This document shows positions 8,261 through 14,593 of a stretch of DNA of 64,000 bases, in pieces; position 1 is the stretch's first letter; each line of letters begins with the position of its first letter. A program made the translations under genes and the position numbers. The stretch is from Polaromonas sp. 39-63-25. GTDB lineage: Bacteria > Pseudomonadota > Gammaproteobacteria > Burkholderiales > Burkholderiaceae_C. Below the pieces are notes generated by a model. That model did not search any database. It was not told the DNA's origin and saw nothing but the letters and a program-made list of their open reading frames with translations. The stretch spans positions 57,232 through 121,231 of the forward strand of contig NZ_NCJH01000010.1 in NCBI RefSeq assembly GCF_002278925.1. Reading direction: 5' to 3'.

Positions 8261-8288
8261 TTGCTAAGCACGGATTCCGTGCTATAAT
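8261..8288 (+). promoter_or_regulatory. Cassette promoter with operator-like palindrome in the spacer
   Basis: TTGCTA (8261-8266), a 16-nt spacer and perfect TATAAT (8283-8288). The spacer holds AGCACGGA-T-TCCGTGCT (8267-8283), a perfect 8-bp inverted repeat, which suggests repression by the HTH protein encoded second in the operon. Confidence 0.75.
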
Positions 8289-8345
8289 ACAGTCATGGAT
8301 TAAATTAATCCACCGCGCCTCGGGCACAGGGGCAAAAGGAAAATC

Positions 8346-8660
8346 ATGACTGTTACTTACGAATGGGATATCGAAGAAACGATTGACTACACCGGGAAGG
8401 ACGATGGCCTTAATGACGTGCTGGACCATCTTTTCCAGCCAGATTTCAAAAGCCTCAAAAGTCAATTGGACGAACTCAAGGCGCACGATGTTGAAGATGG
8501 GCATGTTCACTACGATCCCGTGCTGGTGCGCGACGACGACAACGGACGGTCCTGGGCGTACTTGATCGACGGCAAGCTCCCTACTCACTTTGAGGACGCC
8601 TATCAAAATCCAGTTGCCAAGGTCCCGGCACGGTTTCACAAAGAAGTTAGCAGCGCCTGA
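8346..8660 (+). CDS. Acidic protein of a two-gene cassette (104 aa)
   Basis: Begins MTVTYEWDIEETIDYTGKDD and has the segments LVRDDDNGRSWAYLIDGKLP and VPARFHKEV. It is strongly acidic with no Cys. AAAAGGAAAATC precedes the ATG. I recall similar YEWD...WAYV-DGKLP proteins paired with an HTH protein in proteobacteria, without a known function. The order (acidic protein first, HTH second) resembles HigBA-type modules, but it does not look like a RelE/HigB toxin. Opposite orientation to the surrounding operon marks it as a moron. Confidence 0.75.
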   Translation: MTVTYEWDIEETIDYTGKDDGLNDVLDHLFQPDFKSLKSQLDELKAHDVEDGHVHYDPVLVRDDDNGRSWAYLIDGKLPTHFEDAYQNPVAKVPARFHKEVSSA

Positions 8661-8661
8661 T

Positions 8662-8880
8662 ATGGCGAACCATCCGAATCGCAGCAGGCCCCTGGTGGCC
8701 TTTTCGCCAGAGGCCCTGCAAACTCTCCGAAAATCTGCGGGCTGGACGCAGGAAGAGTGCGCAGCACAGGTCAGCAGCACCCGCCGGACACTGCAGGACT
8801 GGGAGGCTGGCATAGCCGCCATGCATCCCGGCTTATGGGAGTTACTCAACATCAAGGCGCGGAGAAATCGAAAGGTCTGA
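8662..8880 (+). CDS. HTH regulator of the two-gene cassette (72 aa)
   Basis: XRE-like helix-turn-helix: FSPEALQTLRKSAGWTQEE, then AAQVSSTRRTLQDWEAG, and a short end HPGLWELLNIKARRNRKV. It starts at ATG 8662, two bases after the upstream stop, so the two genes are co-transcribed. It probably binds the palindrome at 8267-8283 and autoregulates the cassette. It may act as antitoxin or as partner of the acidic protein; this is inference. Confidence 0.78.
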   Translation: MANHPNRSRPLVAFSPEALQTLRKSAGWTQEECAAQVSSTRRTLQDWEAGIAAMHPGLWELLNIKARRNRKV

Positions 8881-8965
8881 GCAGCCACCCCGCGATGCTT
8901 CGTCGCCCGTGACTGCATCAGGTACACCCTTGCGGCATGGATGGATTTTTGGCGGTCGGTGGGGT

Positions 8966-9544
8966 TCATGCGGCAACCTTTGAACACCGCTTTGCCAACT
9001 CAACAAGCCAAACAGCAAGTTCTGGCGGGGTGTGCTCCCTTTCCGCATCTGGAATTTCCGGGCGCGCCCATGTCGCTTTTTTATTTCTGTGTAAGCTAGA
9101 CGCTACAACATACTTAGCCAGCCCAAGCACCATAGGCATAGGCGGCTCATCACCCGGCCGGCATCCAACGATGTAAAGCAATGTGGATTTTTCAGCCTTA
9201 TGCCCGAACCAGTGTTGATGTATCGGTAAAGTCCACCCCCCGTAACAATCAACCTCTCCGGGCTTTGGAAGCCCCATAGCCGGCCACAATTTAGATGCAG
9301 ATGGGTGCTCCAAAACCCCGCCAAACTTTCTAATTTGGTTGACGGCAAATACAGCTAACTCCTTTTCGTCTGGGCGGGGTTTTGCCATATGTGACAAGCG
9401 GCCCCAAGCCCTACATGGAGGATGGGCAACTATTGGGCCGTCGCCACTCCACGTCCTGGCATCACGGTCAATGTCGTAAACGTCCACGTCTGGCAGCGTC
9501 TTGTAAATCGAGTCGCTGCGGGCAAAAAGAACGGCTACTGTCAT
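8966..9544 (-). CDS. Conserved phage protein with HPPC motif (192 aa)
   Basis: Begins MTVAVLFARSDSIYKTLPD and has GPIVAHPPCRAWGRLSH near residue 40, then GGVLEHPSASKLW and a C-terminal ERE-HTPPELAVWLVELA. The PPC/HPPC loop recalls the catalytic loop of DNA cytosine methyltransferases, but a full SAM-binding motif I is not evident, so enzymatic activity is uncertain. Both ends overlap neighbours by ATGA. Confidence 0.75.
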   Translation of the reverse strand: MTVAVLFARSDSIYKTLPDVDVYDIDRDARTWSGDGPIVAHPPCRAWGRLSHMAKPRPDEKELAVFAVNQIRKFGGVLEHPSASKLWPAMGLPKPGEVDCYGGWTLPIHQHWFGHKAEKSTLLYIVGCRPGDEPPMPMVLGLAKYVVASSLHRNKKATWARPEIPDAEREHTPPELAVWLVELAKRCSKVAA

Positions 9545-9705
9545 CCCGCCACCCTCACAAAATCAGCACACTGCCGCTCATAGAGGCGCGAAAAATACAC
9601 GTAGGCCGGCTGAAGCGCGCAGCCGCTGAATCCGTGCTTGCGGGCGTACATCGCTTGGCTGGCCTGCTTGTGGCGGGTGATGTTTTTGCAGTCGGCGCAG
9701 TTCAA
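9541..9705 (-). CDS. Small Cys-rich phage protein (54 aa), TTG start
   Basis: MNCADCKNITRHKQASQ... with C-x2-C, then GFSGCALQ and RQCADF, so four Cys plus His that could bind zinc. Proteins of this size and Cys spacing are common in phage early operons. TTG at 9705 is chosen because it overlaps the TGA of the upstream 41-aa gene (TTGA), matching the overlap pattern of the operon. Function unknown. Confidence 0.6.
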   Translation of the reverse strand: MNCADCKNITRHKQASQAMYARKHGFSGCALQPAYVYFSRLYERQCADFVRVAG

Positions 9706-9827
9706 GACAAGTCCCCCGTCAAGGCCAAGCAAAAATCGATAATCGGCAGCGGGATATGCTTCCCACACCCGGCGCGCACTGCGTTCAAAATGCGGCGGGC
9801 TTCTTCAACGGTTTTTGGGCGACTCAT
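9702..9827 (-). CDS. Small phage protein (41 aa)
   Basis: MSRPKTVEEARRILNAVRA... ending LALTGDLS. The ATG (9827) overlaps the preceding stop (ATGA) and the stop overlaps the next TTG start. The coupling on both sides supports translation. Function unknown. Confidence 0.55.
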   Translation of the reverse strand: MSRPKTVEEARRILNAVRAGCGKHIPLPIIDFCLALTGDLS

Positions 9828-10168
9828 GCCGCCTCCAGTGAGAACGGGTTATTTGCCGTTAACTCGCTCTTTGGCTGAAGTTGTTTAAGCGCCTTTTGAA
9901 TAATCGCTACCGGACGTTCCGGGATCGCCCATGGTCCTTTAGCAAGCTCCGACTTCGCCTGCGGCGTGAACTTCCACTTACCAATTCGGTTTTTCGCAAG
10001 CAGCCCGCGCCCACAAAGCGATTCGAGTTTTTCTTGCGCAGCGTTTGGGGACGACCAGCCAAAATCCCTTGCGATGGTTTGGCACGGCGGTATCTGGTCG
10101 TTATCGTTGAAAAACGCCCACAAATAGTTAATGAGAATTGCCTGACTAGCGGTGAGAGGTTTCATCAT
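9824..10168 (-). CDS. Phage winged-helix protein, LexA-like N-terminus (114 aa)
   Basis: MMKPLTASQAILINYLWAFF, then IPPCQTIARDFGWSSPNAAQEKLESLCGRG, which matches the LexA-type winged helix (recognition of a promoter region) without any protease domain. The C-terminal half is basic and Pro/Gln-containing. It follows the DUF1376 replication gene with an ATGA overlap, so it may regulate or assist replication. Confidence 0.72.
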   Translation of the reverse strand: MMKPLTASQAILINYLWAFFNDNDQIPPCQTIARDFGWSSPNAAQEKLESLCGRGLLAKNRIGKWKFTPQAKSELAKGPWAIPERPVAIIQKALKQLQPKSELTANNPFSLEAA

Positions 10169-10935
10169 GTTGTGGCTCCTTGTTTCATTCGGCTTTTGAA
10201 CTCACGCACGGCGTCAGGCATCGGCGCCCGGTTTTTTGAATCGGCCTCTGCCTTCAAAAGCTCGGGGTCCGGGCCTGGTCGACTTGGGACGGTGGCGGAG
10301 GGGTCAGGCTTGGCAAAGCGGCTTACACCCGGCCTGTCAGCCTTGCGTGCCCATTGGCGCCATGTCGCTTGCCAATCGAGCTTGGTGTTGTCGCGGGCTT
10401 TTGAAGTCCAGTAGTCGCGGAAGTTCGCCAGCTCTTTTTGTCGATCAATTCCGGACTCGGCTTCGGGTTCGGGTTTTGGCTCAAAGTCTGCGGGGATGCG
10501 CGTTGCGCGCTCCCTCTCCATTGGTTTATGGTTAACGGTTAACGGTTTACGGTTTGTTGACGTATGTTCAACAGGTGTTGACTTATGTTGGTCGGCTGTT
10601 GAATTCTGTTTCCGTGCGGCTGCGCTTGCTATGCCTGCGCGAGCTTTAGCGCTAGTGTTGGCGCGGTATTTGGCGATTTCCGCATCGCAGCGTGCGTGGG
10701 TGTAACCAGCATCGGTCAGCACAAAAAACTCAGCCAAAATAGCCTTCAGTGCGCCCTTTTCGTCATCACTACGGCACAACAAACGGCGCTCCAATGCAGC
10801 CATATCAACGCACTGCAACGGCTGTTCGGTGTCGTAGTACAGTTCTATTGCATCGCTGTACACGCTCCGTTCAACACGTGTTAAATGCCGTGTCGCATTG
10901 TTGAAATCCCCAATGTGACGCAGGTACAAGTTCAT
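10165..10935 (-). CDS. DUF1376 phage replication protein
   Basis: Protein of 256 aa. The N-terminal ~95 residues are the DUF1376 domain (MNLYLRHIGDFNNATRHLTRVERSVYSDAIELYYDTE; FFVLTDAGYTHARCDAEI), found in phage proteins that take the place of replication initiators such as lambda O. A disordered Lys/Thr/Glu-rich linker and a C-terminal FRDYWTSKARDNTKLDWQ...WRQWARK segment follow, as in YdaU-like proteins. The start is ATG 10935 (ATGA overlap with the gene before); a reading four codons longer is possible. Confidence 0.82.
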   Translation of the reverse strand: MNLYLRHIGDFNNATRHLTRVERSVYSDAIELYYDTEQPLQCVDMAALERRLLCRSDDEKGALKAILAEFFVLTDAGYTHARCDAEIAKYRANTSAKARAGIASAAARKQNSTADQHKSTPVEHTSTNRKPLTVNHKPMERERATRIPADFEPKPEPEAESGIDRQKELANFRDYWTSKARDNTKLDWQATWRQWARKADRPGVSRFAKPDPSATVPSRPGPDPELLKAEADSKNRAPMPDAVREFKSRMKQGATT

Positions 10936-11237
10936 GCAGCAACCCAAACAGCGGCCTGATTCCCGCTCAAAGTCGTGCGCGTCCTATCGGTTTTGCAGAT
11001 CAGCCCGCACTTGTCCAGATCCCCCCGGCGCGGCCTTTGACGGTCGCCGCAGATTCCGGTGGCGAGCTGTTGTTCTTCATCGGTGGCGCCTTCCTGGCCG
11101 CATTTGCGCAGGTAGGTGAGCAGCATGGAGCGGTCTATGTGGGTGCGAGATTGGGCGCGGTTTGCAGCGGCTTTGCTGGTTGCTGATCCGCGCACGTAGG
11201 GGGTGGTGAGCGTTAGGGATAGTTGGGTGGCAGTCAT
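10932..11237 (-). CDS. Small phage DNA-binding-like protein (101 aa)
   Basis: MTATQLSLTLTTPYVRGSATSK... followed by a winged-helix-like part (HIDRSMLLTYLRKCGQEGATDEEQQLATGI; GDLDKCGLICKTDRTRTT). Conserved in phages next to DUF1376 genes. It overlaps neighbours by ATGA on both sides. Probably binds DNA; the exact role is unknown. Confidence 0.7.
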   Translation of the reverse strand: MTATQLSLTLTTPYVRGSATSKAAANRAQSRTHIDRSMLLTYLRKCGQEGATDEEQQLATGICGDRQRPRRGDLDKCGLICKTDRTRTTLSGNQAAVWVAA

Positions 11238-11455
11238 ACGGCCTCCGATATTTCAGCGGTTACGGCGTCAGGCATGGCGGCAGAAATCCAGAAGCCTGCC
11301 GCGTTCTTGCTCATGCCCTTGGCCTGCATTTCGTCAACAGTCATGCAACGGCGATCAATGCCGTGGTCGCCGTGCCGGTGCTTGTTGAAAGCAAAAGAGG
11401 AATTGAAGTACTCTTTGCAACCTTGGCACTGGTTGCGGTCGCCGGACAGCTTCAT
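11234..11455 (-). CDS. Small zinc-finger-like phage protein (73 aa)
   Basis: MKLSGDRNQCQGCKEYF, then FAFNKHRHGDHG: C-x2-C and paired His, a C2H2-like zinc finger, followed by DRRCMTVDEMQAKGM. This arrangement is frequent in phage early operons. Function unknown, nucleic-acid binding likely. Confidence 0.72.
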   Translation of the reverse strand: MKLSGDRNQCQGCKEYFNSSFAFNKHRHGDHGIDRRCMTVDEMQAKGMSKNAAGFWISAAMPDAVTAEISEAV

Positions 11456-11757
11456 GTCTGCAACTCCCCGCGCTCGTTAATAGTCGCTGGCGTGTCTTTT
11501 GTGCGCGGCAGCTTCTTGCGGGCCTCGACGACGAATGATTCGTTGCCGGGTTGGTCGCGGATGGGGCGCATGTCAGCCTCCCACCATGAAACCTGGGAAT
11601 AGCCAGGATGGTGAAGCGGGGGATCAAATCGCCAATATTCGCGATTTGACGGATTGCGAGCGCCAAGCTTGTGAATCTGGCCTAAATATTGTTTAGCCGC
11701 TGGGTTCTTGGCGGAAACCAAAATAACCATGTCGCCAGACCGAAAAGGCTTCTTCAT
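11452..11757 (-). CDS. Phage protein with small beta-barrel-like start (101 aa)
   Basis: MKKPFRSGDMVILVSAKNPAAK... then WRFDPPLHHPGYSQVSWWEADMRPIRD. The opening GDMVIL..., followed by Trp/Asp-rich sequence, suggests an SH3- or KOW-like fold. ATGA overlaps on both sides. Function unknown. Confidence 0.68.
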   Translation of the reverse strand: MKKPFRSGDMVILVSAKNPAAKQYLGQIHKLGARNPSNREYWRFDPPLHHPGYSQVSWWEADMRPIRDQPGNESFVVEARKKLPRTKDTPATINERGELQT

Positions 11758-11810
11758 ACCGTCCTCCGAATCTGCGCCTGAAACCCGGCGCCGGTGTATT
11801 GAGAATTCAT
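11754..11810 (-). CDS. Tiny coupled ORF (18 aa)
   Basis: MNSQYTGAGFQAQIRRTV. Its ATG overlaps the stop of the 47-aa gene and its stop overlaps the ATG of the 101-aa gene. It may exist only to couple translation, or be chance; the exact double overlap is the sole evidence. Confidence 0.3.
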   Translation of the reverse strand: MNSQYTGAGFQAQIRRTV

Positions 11811-11950
11811 CGCACGTTGCCCCGCTGAATCAGCCGCGTCTTGTCGGCGTCTGACATGGTTGGAGTTTTGATGCTGTAGCGCTTGGGTACGTCCAGAGAC
11901 AGAACAAGTCGGGCGTATGCTGCGCGGCGCTTTTGTTGGGTTGGGGTCAT
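11807..11950 (-). CDS. Small basic phage protein (47 aa)
   Basis: MTPTQQKRRAAYARLVLSLD... ending DADKTRLIQRGNVR. Its ATG (11950) overlaps the stop of the preceding Cys-containing gene. It is short and basic; function unknown. Confidence 0.55.
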   Translation of the reverse strand: MTPTQQKRRAAYARLVLSLDVPKRYSIKTPTMSDADKTRLIQRGNVR

Positions 11951-12150
11951 GCTGGCACCGCCGTTTGTTTTGGCGCAACCCTGACGCCGTCGCCGATAAC
12001 TTCCGACACGCAACAAAGGTGAACCCGATGCTCTGCACCCAGCGGGTCAACCACCAGCGAGAACTTGAAGCCGCCGCCTTTTTTGTAGGTCAGGCGGTTC
12101 AGGCAATGCCAGCAGCGCGGGTTGCCGTTTGCAATTGCTTTGGGTGTCAT
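11947..12150 (-). CDS. Small phage protein with CxxC (67 aa)
   Basis: MTPKAIANGNPRCWHCLNRLTYKKGG... and later LCCVSEVIGD: a CWHC knuckle and a CC pair could bind zinc. The ATG at 12150 overlaps the upstream stop. Function unknown. Confidence 0.62.
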   Translation of the reverse strand: MTPKAIANGNPRCWHCLNRLTYKKGGGFKFSLVVDPLGAEHRVHLCCVSEVIGDGVRVAPKQTAVPA

Positions 12151-12611
12151 GCTGTTGCCTTTGCGCAGATTGCGTCCCGGAGGTTCCTGTAAAACCAGCG
12201 GCAAATCGCCTGCGAGTCGTATGGCACATTGCTAACACGCTCAATTTCAGCAGCGTATATCGCATCAAGGCCGATTACCGTCACGCTTGGCGCCTGCACC
12301 CTGCCACATTCACCACCGGCAGGATGAGAAGAATCACCCTGCGCCTTTGCGATGGCTGCGAGGAGCGCTTCCAGCTTGTCCGGATAGGCTGCATCGAATC
12401 CATTGGAGAAAGCCACGGCTTTTGCCGCCTGAAGTAAATCACCCTGCGCGGCTGGCTGGGATAGGGCTGCGGCGCGGCCTCGTAAAAATTGCTCAAGCGC
12501 CGAACGCATCACGGATTGATGAATAGGGTTTTTTGAGTTCACCCCAGTCCCATAGACCATCCTCATTGCATCGGACAATTCTTCATCAGAAATTCCAATC
12601 TGTTCGTCCAT
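12147..12611 (-). CDS. Hypothetical phage protein (154 aa)
   Basis: Starts MDEQIGISDEELSDAMRMVY after AAGGAGATACAC (strong ribosome site). It is mostly helical; the C-terminal half (RVSNVPYDSQAICRWFYRNLRDAIC) is conserved-looking. The stop overlaps the next start. No family recognised. Confidence 0.7.
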   Translation of the reverse strand: MDEQIGISDEELSDAMRMVYGTGVNSKNPIHQSVMRSALEQFLRGRAAALSQPAAQGDLLQAAKAVAFSNGFDAAYPDKLEALLAAIAKAQGDSSHPAGGECGRVQAPSVTVIGLDAIYAAEIERVSNVPYDSQAICRWFYRNLRDAICAKATA

Positions 12612-12621
12612 GTGTATCTCC

Positions 12622-12906
12622 TTAATTGCTTTTGGTGACGGTGAACGTGGCAGGGCTTGCTGGAACAGCTTCAACGGTCAGCTTTTGGCGCTCCATGAGC
12701 TGCTGAATAAGCTCGATCGCCGTGGCGGTTGGCCGGCTATCCGAGAATAAATATCCATAGAGCGATGATTGCGATGGCTTGTGTTCGCCGACGCGCATGG
12801 TGCAGGCTCTTTTCAGCTTTGCAACTTCATCGCCCAATTCGCGGACGCGCTCCAGTAGCTCGGTATTCCGGTCTTCAAGGGCCTTGATTCGTTTGCTGTT
12901 GAACAT
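12622..12906 (-). CDS. Coiled-coil phage protein (94 aa)
   Basis: The N-terminal coiled coil (IKALEDRNTELLERVRELGD, EVAKLKRA) is followed by SLYGYLFSDSRPTATAIELIQQLMERQ. GGAGAAATC precedes the ATG. Function unknown. Confidence 0.7.
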   Translation of the reverse strand: MFNSKRIKALEDRNTELLERVRELGDEVAKLKRACTMRVGEHKPSQSSLYGYLFSDSRPTATAIELIQQLMERQKLTVEAVPASPATFTVTKSN

Positions 12907-12926
12907 GATTTCTCCTTAGTTGGGGG

Positions 12927-13100
12927 TTAGGCGTCTGCTTTTTCGTCTTTTGCCACCGGACAAGATTCATGGATGTAGCGCGGCGGACCTTGCTCGAACC
13001 GTGGACCACCAGTAAAGGTGCATTCCCATTCGACTTTGTAGGGACAGGCTTCGCAACTTTTGATCTTGATGGATGGATAAATCTTGAAAGGCTTTTTCAT
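12927..13100 (-). CDS. Small Cys-rich phage protein (57 aa)
   Basis: MKKPFKIYPSIKIKSCEACPY..., then WECTF and HESCPVAK: CEAC, EC and SC positions suggest a zinc-binding fold. TAGGAGATACAG lies before ATG 13100. It sits between two confirmed small genes in the same operon. Function unknown. Confidence 0.68.
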   Translation of the reverse strand: MKKPFKIYPSIKIKSCEACPYKVEWECTFTGGPRFEQGPPRYIHESCPVAKDEKADA

Positions 13101-13128
13101 CTGTATCTCCTAGCTTTTGGGGTGGGGG

Positions 13129-13326
13129 TTAGGCGGTCTCTTTCAGCAGCTCGTTGATAGCCTCGTCAATGCCAGCGCTTGACCCTAGGTTGTCTTCCAA
13201 CATCGACCGGAAGAAGGCTTTGTAAATTAGGTCGGTCAGGATGTTGATTTCGTTCACCTCTGGATAGCCAAAAGTTTTGAGGTTTTTGACGCCGTTTTTA
13301 ATCAGCTTGTTGCGGTAATCGTTCAT
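13129..13326 (-). CDS. Small phage protein (65 aa)
   Basis: MNDYRNKLIKNGVKNLKTFG... with an acidic helical C-terminus (GIDEAINELLKETA). AAGGAGAGAAAC precedes the start. It resembles small host-takeover-type proteins in size only; function unknown. Confidence 0.65.
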   Translation of the reverse strand: MNDYRNKLIKNGVKNLKTFGYPEVNEINILTDLIYKAFFRSMLEDNLGSSAGIDEAINELLKETA

Positions 13327-13342
13327 GTTTCTCTCCTTGTGG

Positions 13343-13621
13343 TTAGGCGGCTATATAGCTGCGCATCTGGTCAACTGCGGTCTGTAGTTGCGTTCGGCTT
13401 GAACGGCTGGAGGCAAGAACCTTCTTTGCCATTTCGAGGTGATGCATCCACTCGCGGGTTTTCTTGATGTCGGCGCTCTGAATGGATTTCGGGACAGAGC
13501 GGAACAGCTCTCCAAGCTGCTTGCAAAGAATGGCCTTCTCTTCTGCGACGGTGTCCCGCTGGTTTCCGATGTCTTTGAAGGCTGGGCGTGGAGACGCGTA
13601 GCCGAACAGGTCTGGACTCAT
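13343..13621 (-). CDS. Hypothetical helical phage protein (92 aa)
   Basis: Starts MSPDLFGYASPRPAF at 13621 (ATGA overlap with the HTH gene before it). The rest is helical (REWMHHLEMAKKVLASSRSS, QLQTAVDQMRSYI). The N-terminal DLFGY-type box recalls short beta-clamp-like motifs, but this is speculative. Confidence 0.65.
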   Translation of the reverse strand: MSPDLFGYASPRPAFKDIGNQRDTVAEEKAILCKQLGELFRSVPKSIQSADIKKTREWMHHLEMAKKVLASSRSSRTQLQTAVDQMRSYIAA

Positions 13622-14049
13622 GCTGGAACCCTTCCGTTGATTGCTTCTGTGAGGATGCGAACCTTTGTTTTTTCGTCGGCAAGTGCCTTCTGCATCAATT
13701 CGAGCTGCCTCTCTGCCTCTGACTTGAGTTGGGTTAGGGTGCATCCGAGCTGGTACGCCCCCCACTCTGGATAAATGCGGTTGTTGACCAAGTCGCAGAA
13801 CGGCTTAACAAGATCAGCCTGCAATGTGGCCTCGCCCTTTTTGATGCGCGAGAAGTAGCCGGGGTCAATCCCAAGGCCCGAATAAATCTCCTTGTCTTCA
13901 AGGCCGGACGATTGGCAGGAAAGGGCGAAGGCGGCAGCTGGCGACTTCTGGCGGCGCACCATTTCCATCGGCACATCATTTGGCTCAGCGCAGCGCGTGA
14001 GGGCCAGTTCGCCCTGTCCGTCATTCCGGTTCAATTCTTTTGACGCCAC
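13618..14049 (-). CDS. Phage HTH regulator, CII-like position (143 aa)
   Basis: The helix-turn-helix region DKEIYSGLGIDPGYFSRIKKGEATLQADLVKPFCDLV is followed by a C-terminal coiled coil (LTQLKSEAERQLELMQKALADEK). As the third gene after the Cro-like gene it occupies the position of CII-type activators. It has no CII signature, so the role is inferred from place only. Confidence 0.7.
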   Translation of the reverse strand: MASKELNRNDGQGELALTRCAEPNDVPMEMVRRQKSPAAAFALSCQSSGLEDKEIYSGLGIDPGYFSRIKKGEATLQADLVKPFCDLVNNRIYPEWGAYQLGCTLTQLKSEAERQLELMQKALADEKTKVRILTEAINGRVPA

Positions 14050-14061
14050 TTGACTACCTCT

Positions 14062-14289
14062 TTAGGACAAAAAAACGGGACCATCAGTCCCATGAGAAAA
14101 ACAACCTTCATCAGCGCATACGACGCCCTGCCCCTGCGCCTCAAACTGCCGCGCGAAATAACCCGCTTCAAACTCGATCAGTTCGGCGCTGGTCAGGCCG
14201 CTGCGAATGCTGGCTTCGTAGATTTGTTCGCCACGGTCAGCAGCAGCAGAGCCGAGGGCGCGCAGTTGGGTGGTGGTGAGAGAGGGCAT
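14062..14289 (-). CDS. Small phage protein (75 aa)
   Basis: MPSLTTTQLRALGSAAADRGEQIYEASIRSG..., an acidic-basic helical protein with two Cys near the end. It starts directly after the stop of the Cro-like gene with no gap. Function unknown. Confidence 0.65.
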   Translation of the reverse strand: MPSLTTTQLRALGSAAADRGEQIYEASIRSGLTSAELIEFEAGYFARQFEAQGQGVVCADEGCFSHGTDGPVFLS

Positions 14290-14520
14290 TTAGGCCTCCT
14301 GCTTGGCAGGCTCAGGAAGATCAAACTCCCCGCGCTCAACGGCCCTGAAATAGTCGATCAGGGGTTGGATGGTCTGCACGCCGGGGTTCTCGCGTTTCGA
14401 GTCGTAGGCGATTTTTCTAGGGAGGGTTTTGGCGACCCCGGCTTTGTCAGCGATCAGCTCCCATCGGGCCGGACCCGCCTCTTTCAGGTTGCGCTTGAGG
14501 TATTCAATGATTGATTCCAT
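14290..14520 (-). CDS. Cro-like phage repressor (76 aa)
   Basis: MESIIEYLKRNLKEAGPARW, then ELIADKAGVAKTLPRKIAYD, which fits a helix-turn-helix, and QTIQPLIDYFRAVE. It is the first gene of the leftward lytic operon and faces the repressor gene across the operators, the classical cro position. The promoter -10 ends 6 nt before the ATG, so the transcript would be leaderless or nearly so. Confidence 0.75.
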   Translation of the reverse strand: MESIIEYLKRNLKEAGPARWELIADKAGVAKTLPRKIAYDSKRENPGVQTIQPLIDYFRAVERGEFDLPEPAKQEA

Positions 14521-14525
14521 GCCCC

Positions 14526-14555
14526 ATCATAATCCCACGTCTGGGATTTTGTCAA
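14526..14555 (-). promoter_or_regulatory. Leftward early promoter (PR-like)
   Basis: Minus-strand TTGACA (14550-14555) and TATGAT (14526-14531) with an 18-nt spacer, or TTATGA with 17 nt. The spacer is filled by a perfect operator palindrome. The ATG of the Cro-like gene is at 14520, predicting little or no 5' UTR. Confidence 0.8.
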
Positions 14556-14571
14556 TCCCATTCGCGGGACT
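14531..14571. promoter_or_regulatory. Operator pair, left (two 18-bp sites)
   Basis: Site 1 (14531-14548): AATCCCA-CGTC-TGGGATT, a perfect palindrome in the promoter spacer. Site 2 (14554-14571): AATCCCA-TTCG-CGGGACT, imperfect (5 of 7), overlapping the -35. Centres are 23 bp apart, about two helical turns. The same motif pair recurs at 15424-15463. Confidence 0.88.
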
Positions 14572-14593
14572 AGGGATTCGGCAGAATTTCAGG

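Larger units (their letters stand above)
8196..8969 (-). pseudogene. Small phage gene interrupted by the opposing two-gene cassette
   Basis: The N-terminus MNPTDRQKSIHAARVYLMQS starts at 8969 in an ATGA overlap with the upstream gene. The C-terminus VRRKVLARRECLPVQRGLL ends at 8196 in a GTGA overlap with ninG. Both ends look like one short helical Arg-rich phage protein of roughly 50-60 aa. The 0.62 kb between them is the plus-strand cassette. The minus frame happens to stay open across it (257 aa), but the middle reads as the antisense of two genes. The product is probably non-functional or altered. Confidence 0.55.

Noticed and set aside
8346-8660. HigB/RelE-type toxin
   Set aside because: The protein is strongly acidic and lacks the RelE fold motifs; only the gene order resembles HigBA.
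8196-8969. A continuous 257-aa minus-strand protein
   Set aside because: Its middle is the antisense of two plus-strand genes with a strong promoter and ribosome sites; only the two ends look like real protein.
14429-14593. N-terminal extension of the repressor
   Set aside because: It would run through the operators and the start of the Cro-like gene; the domain begins at MRPSEIL (14594).
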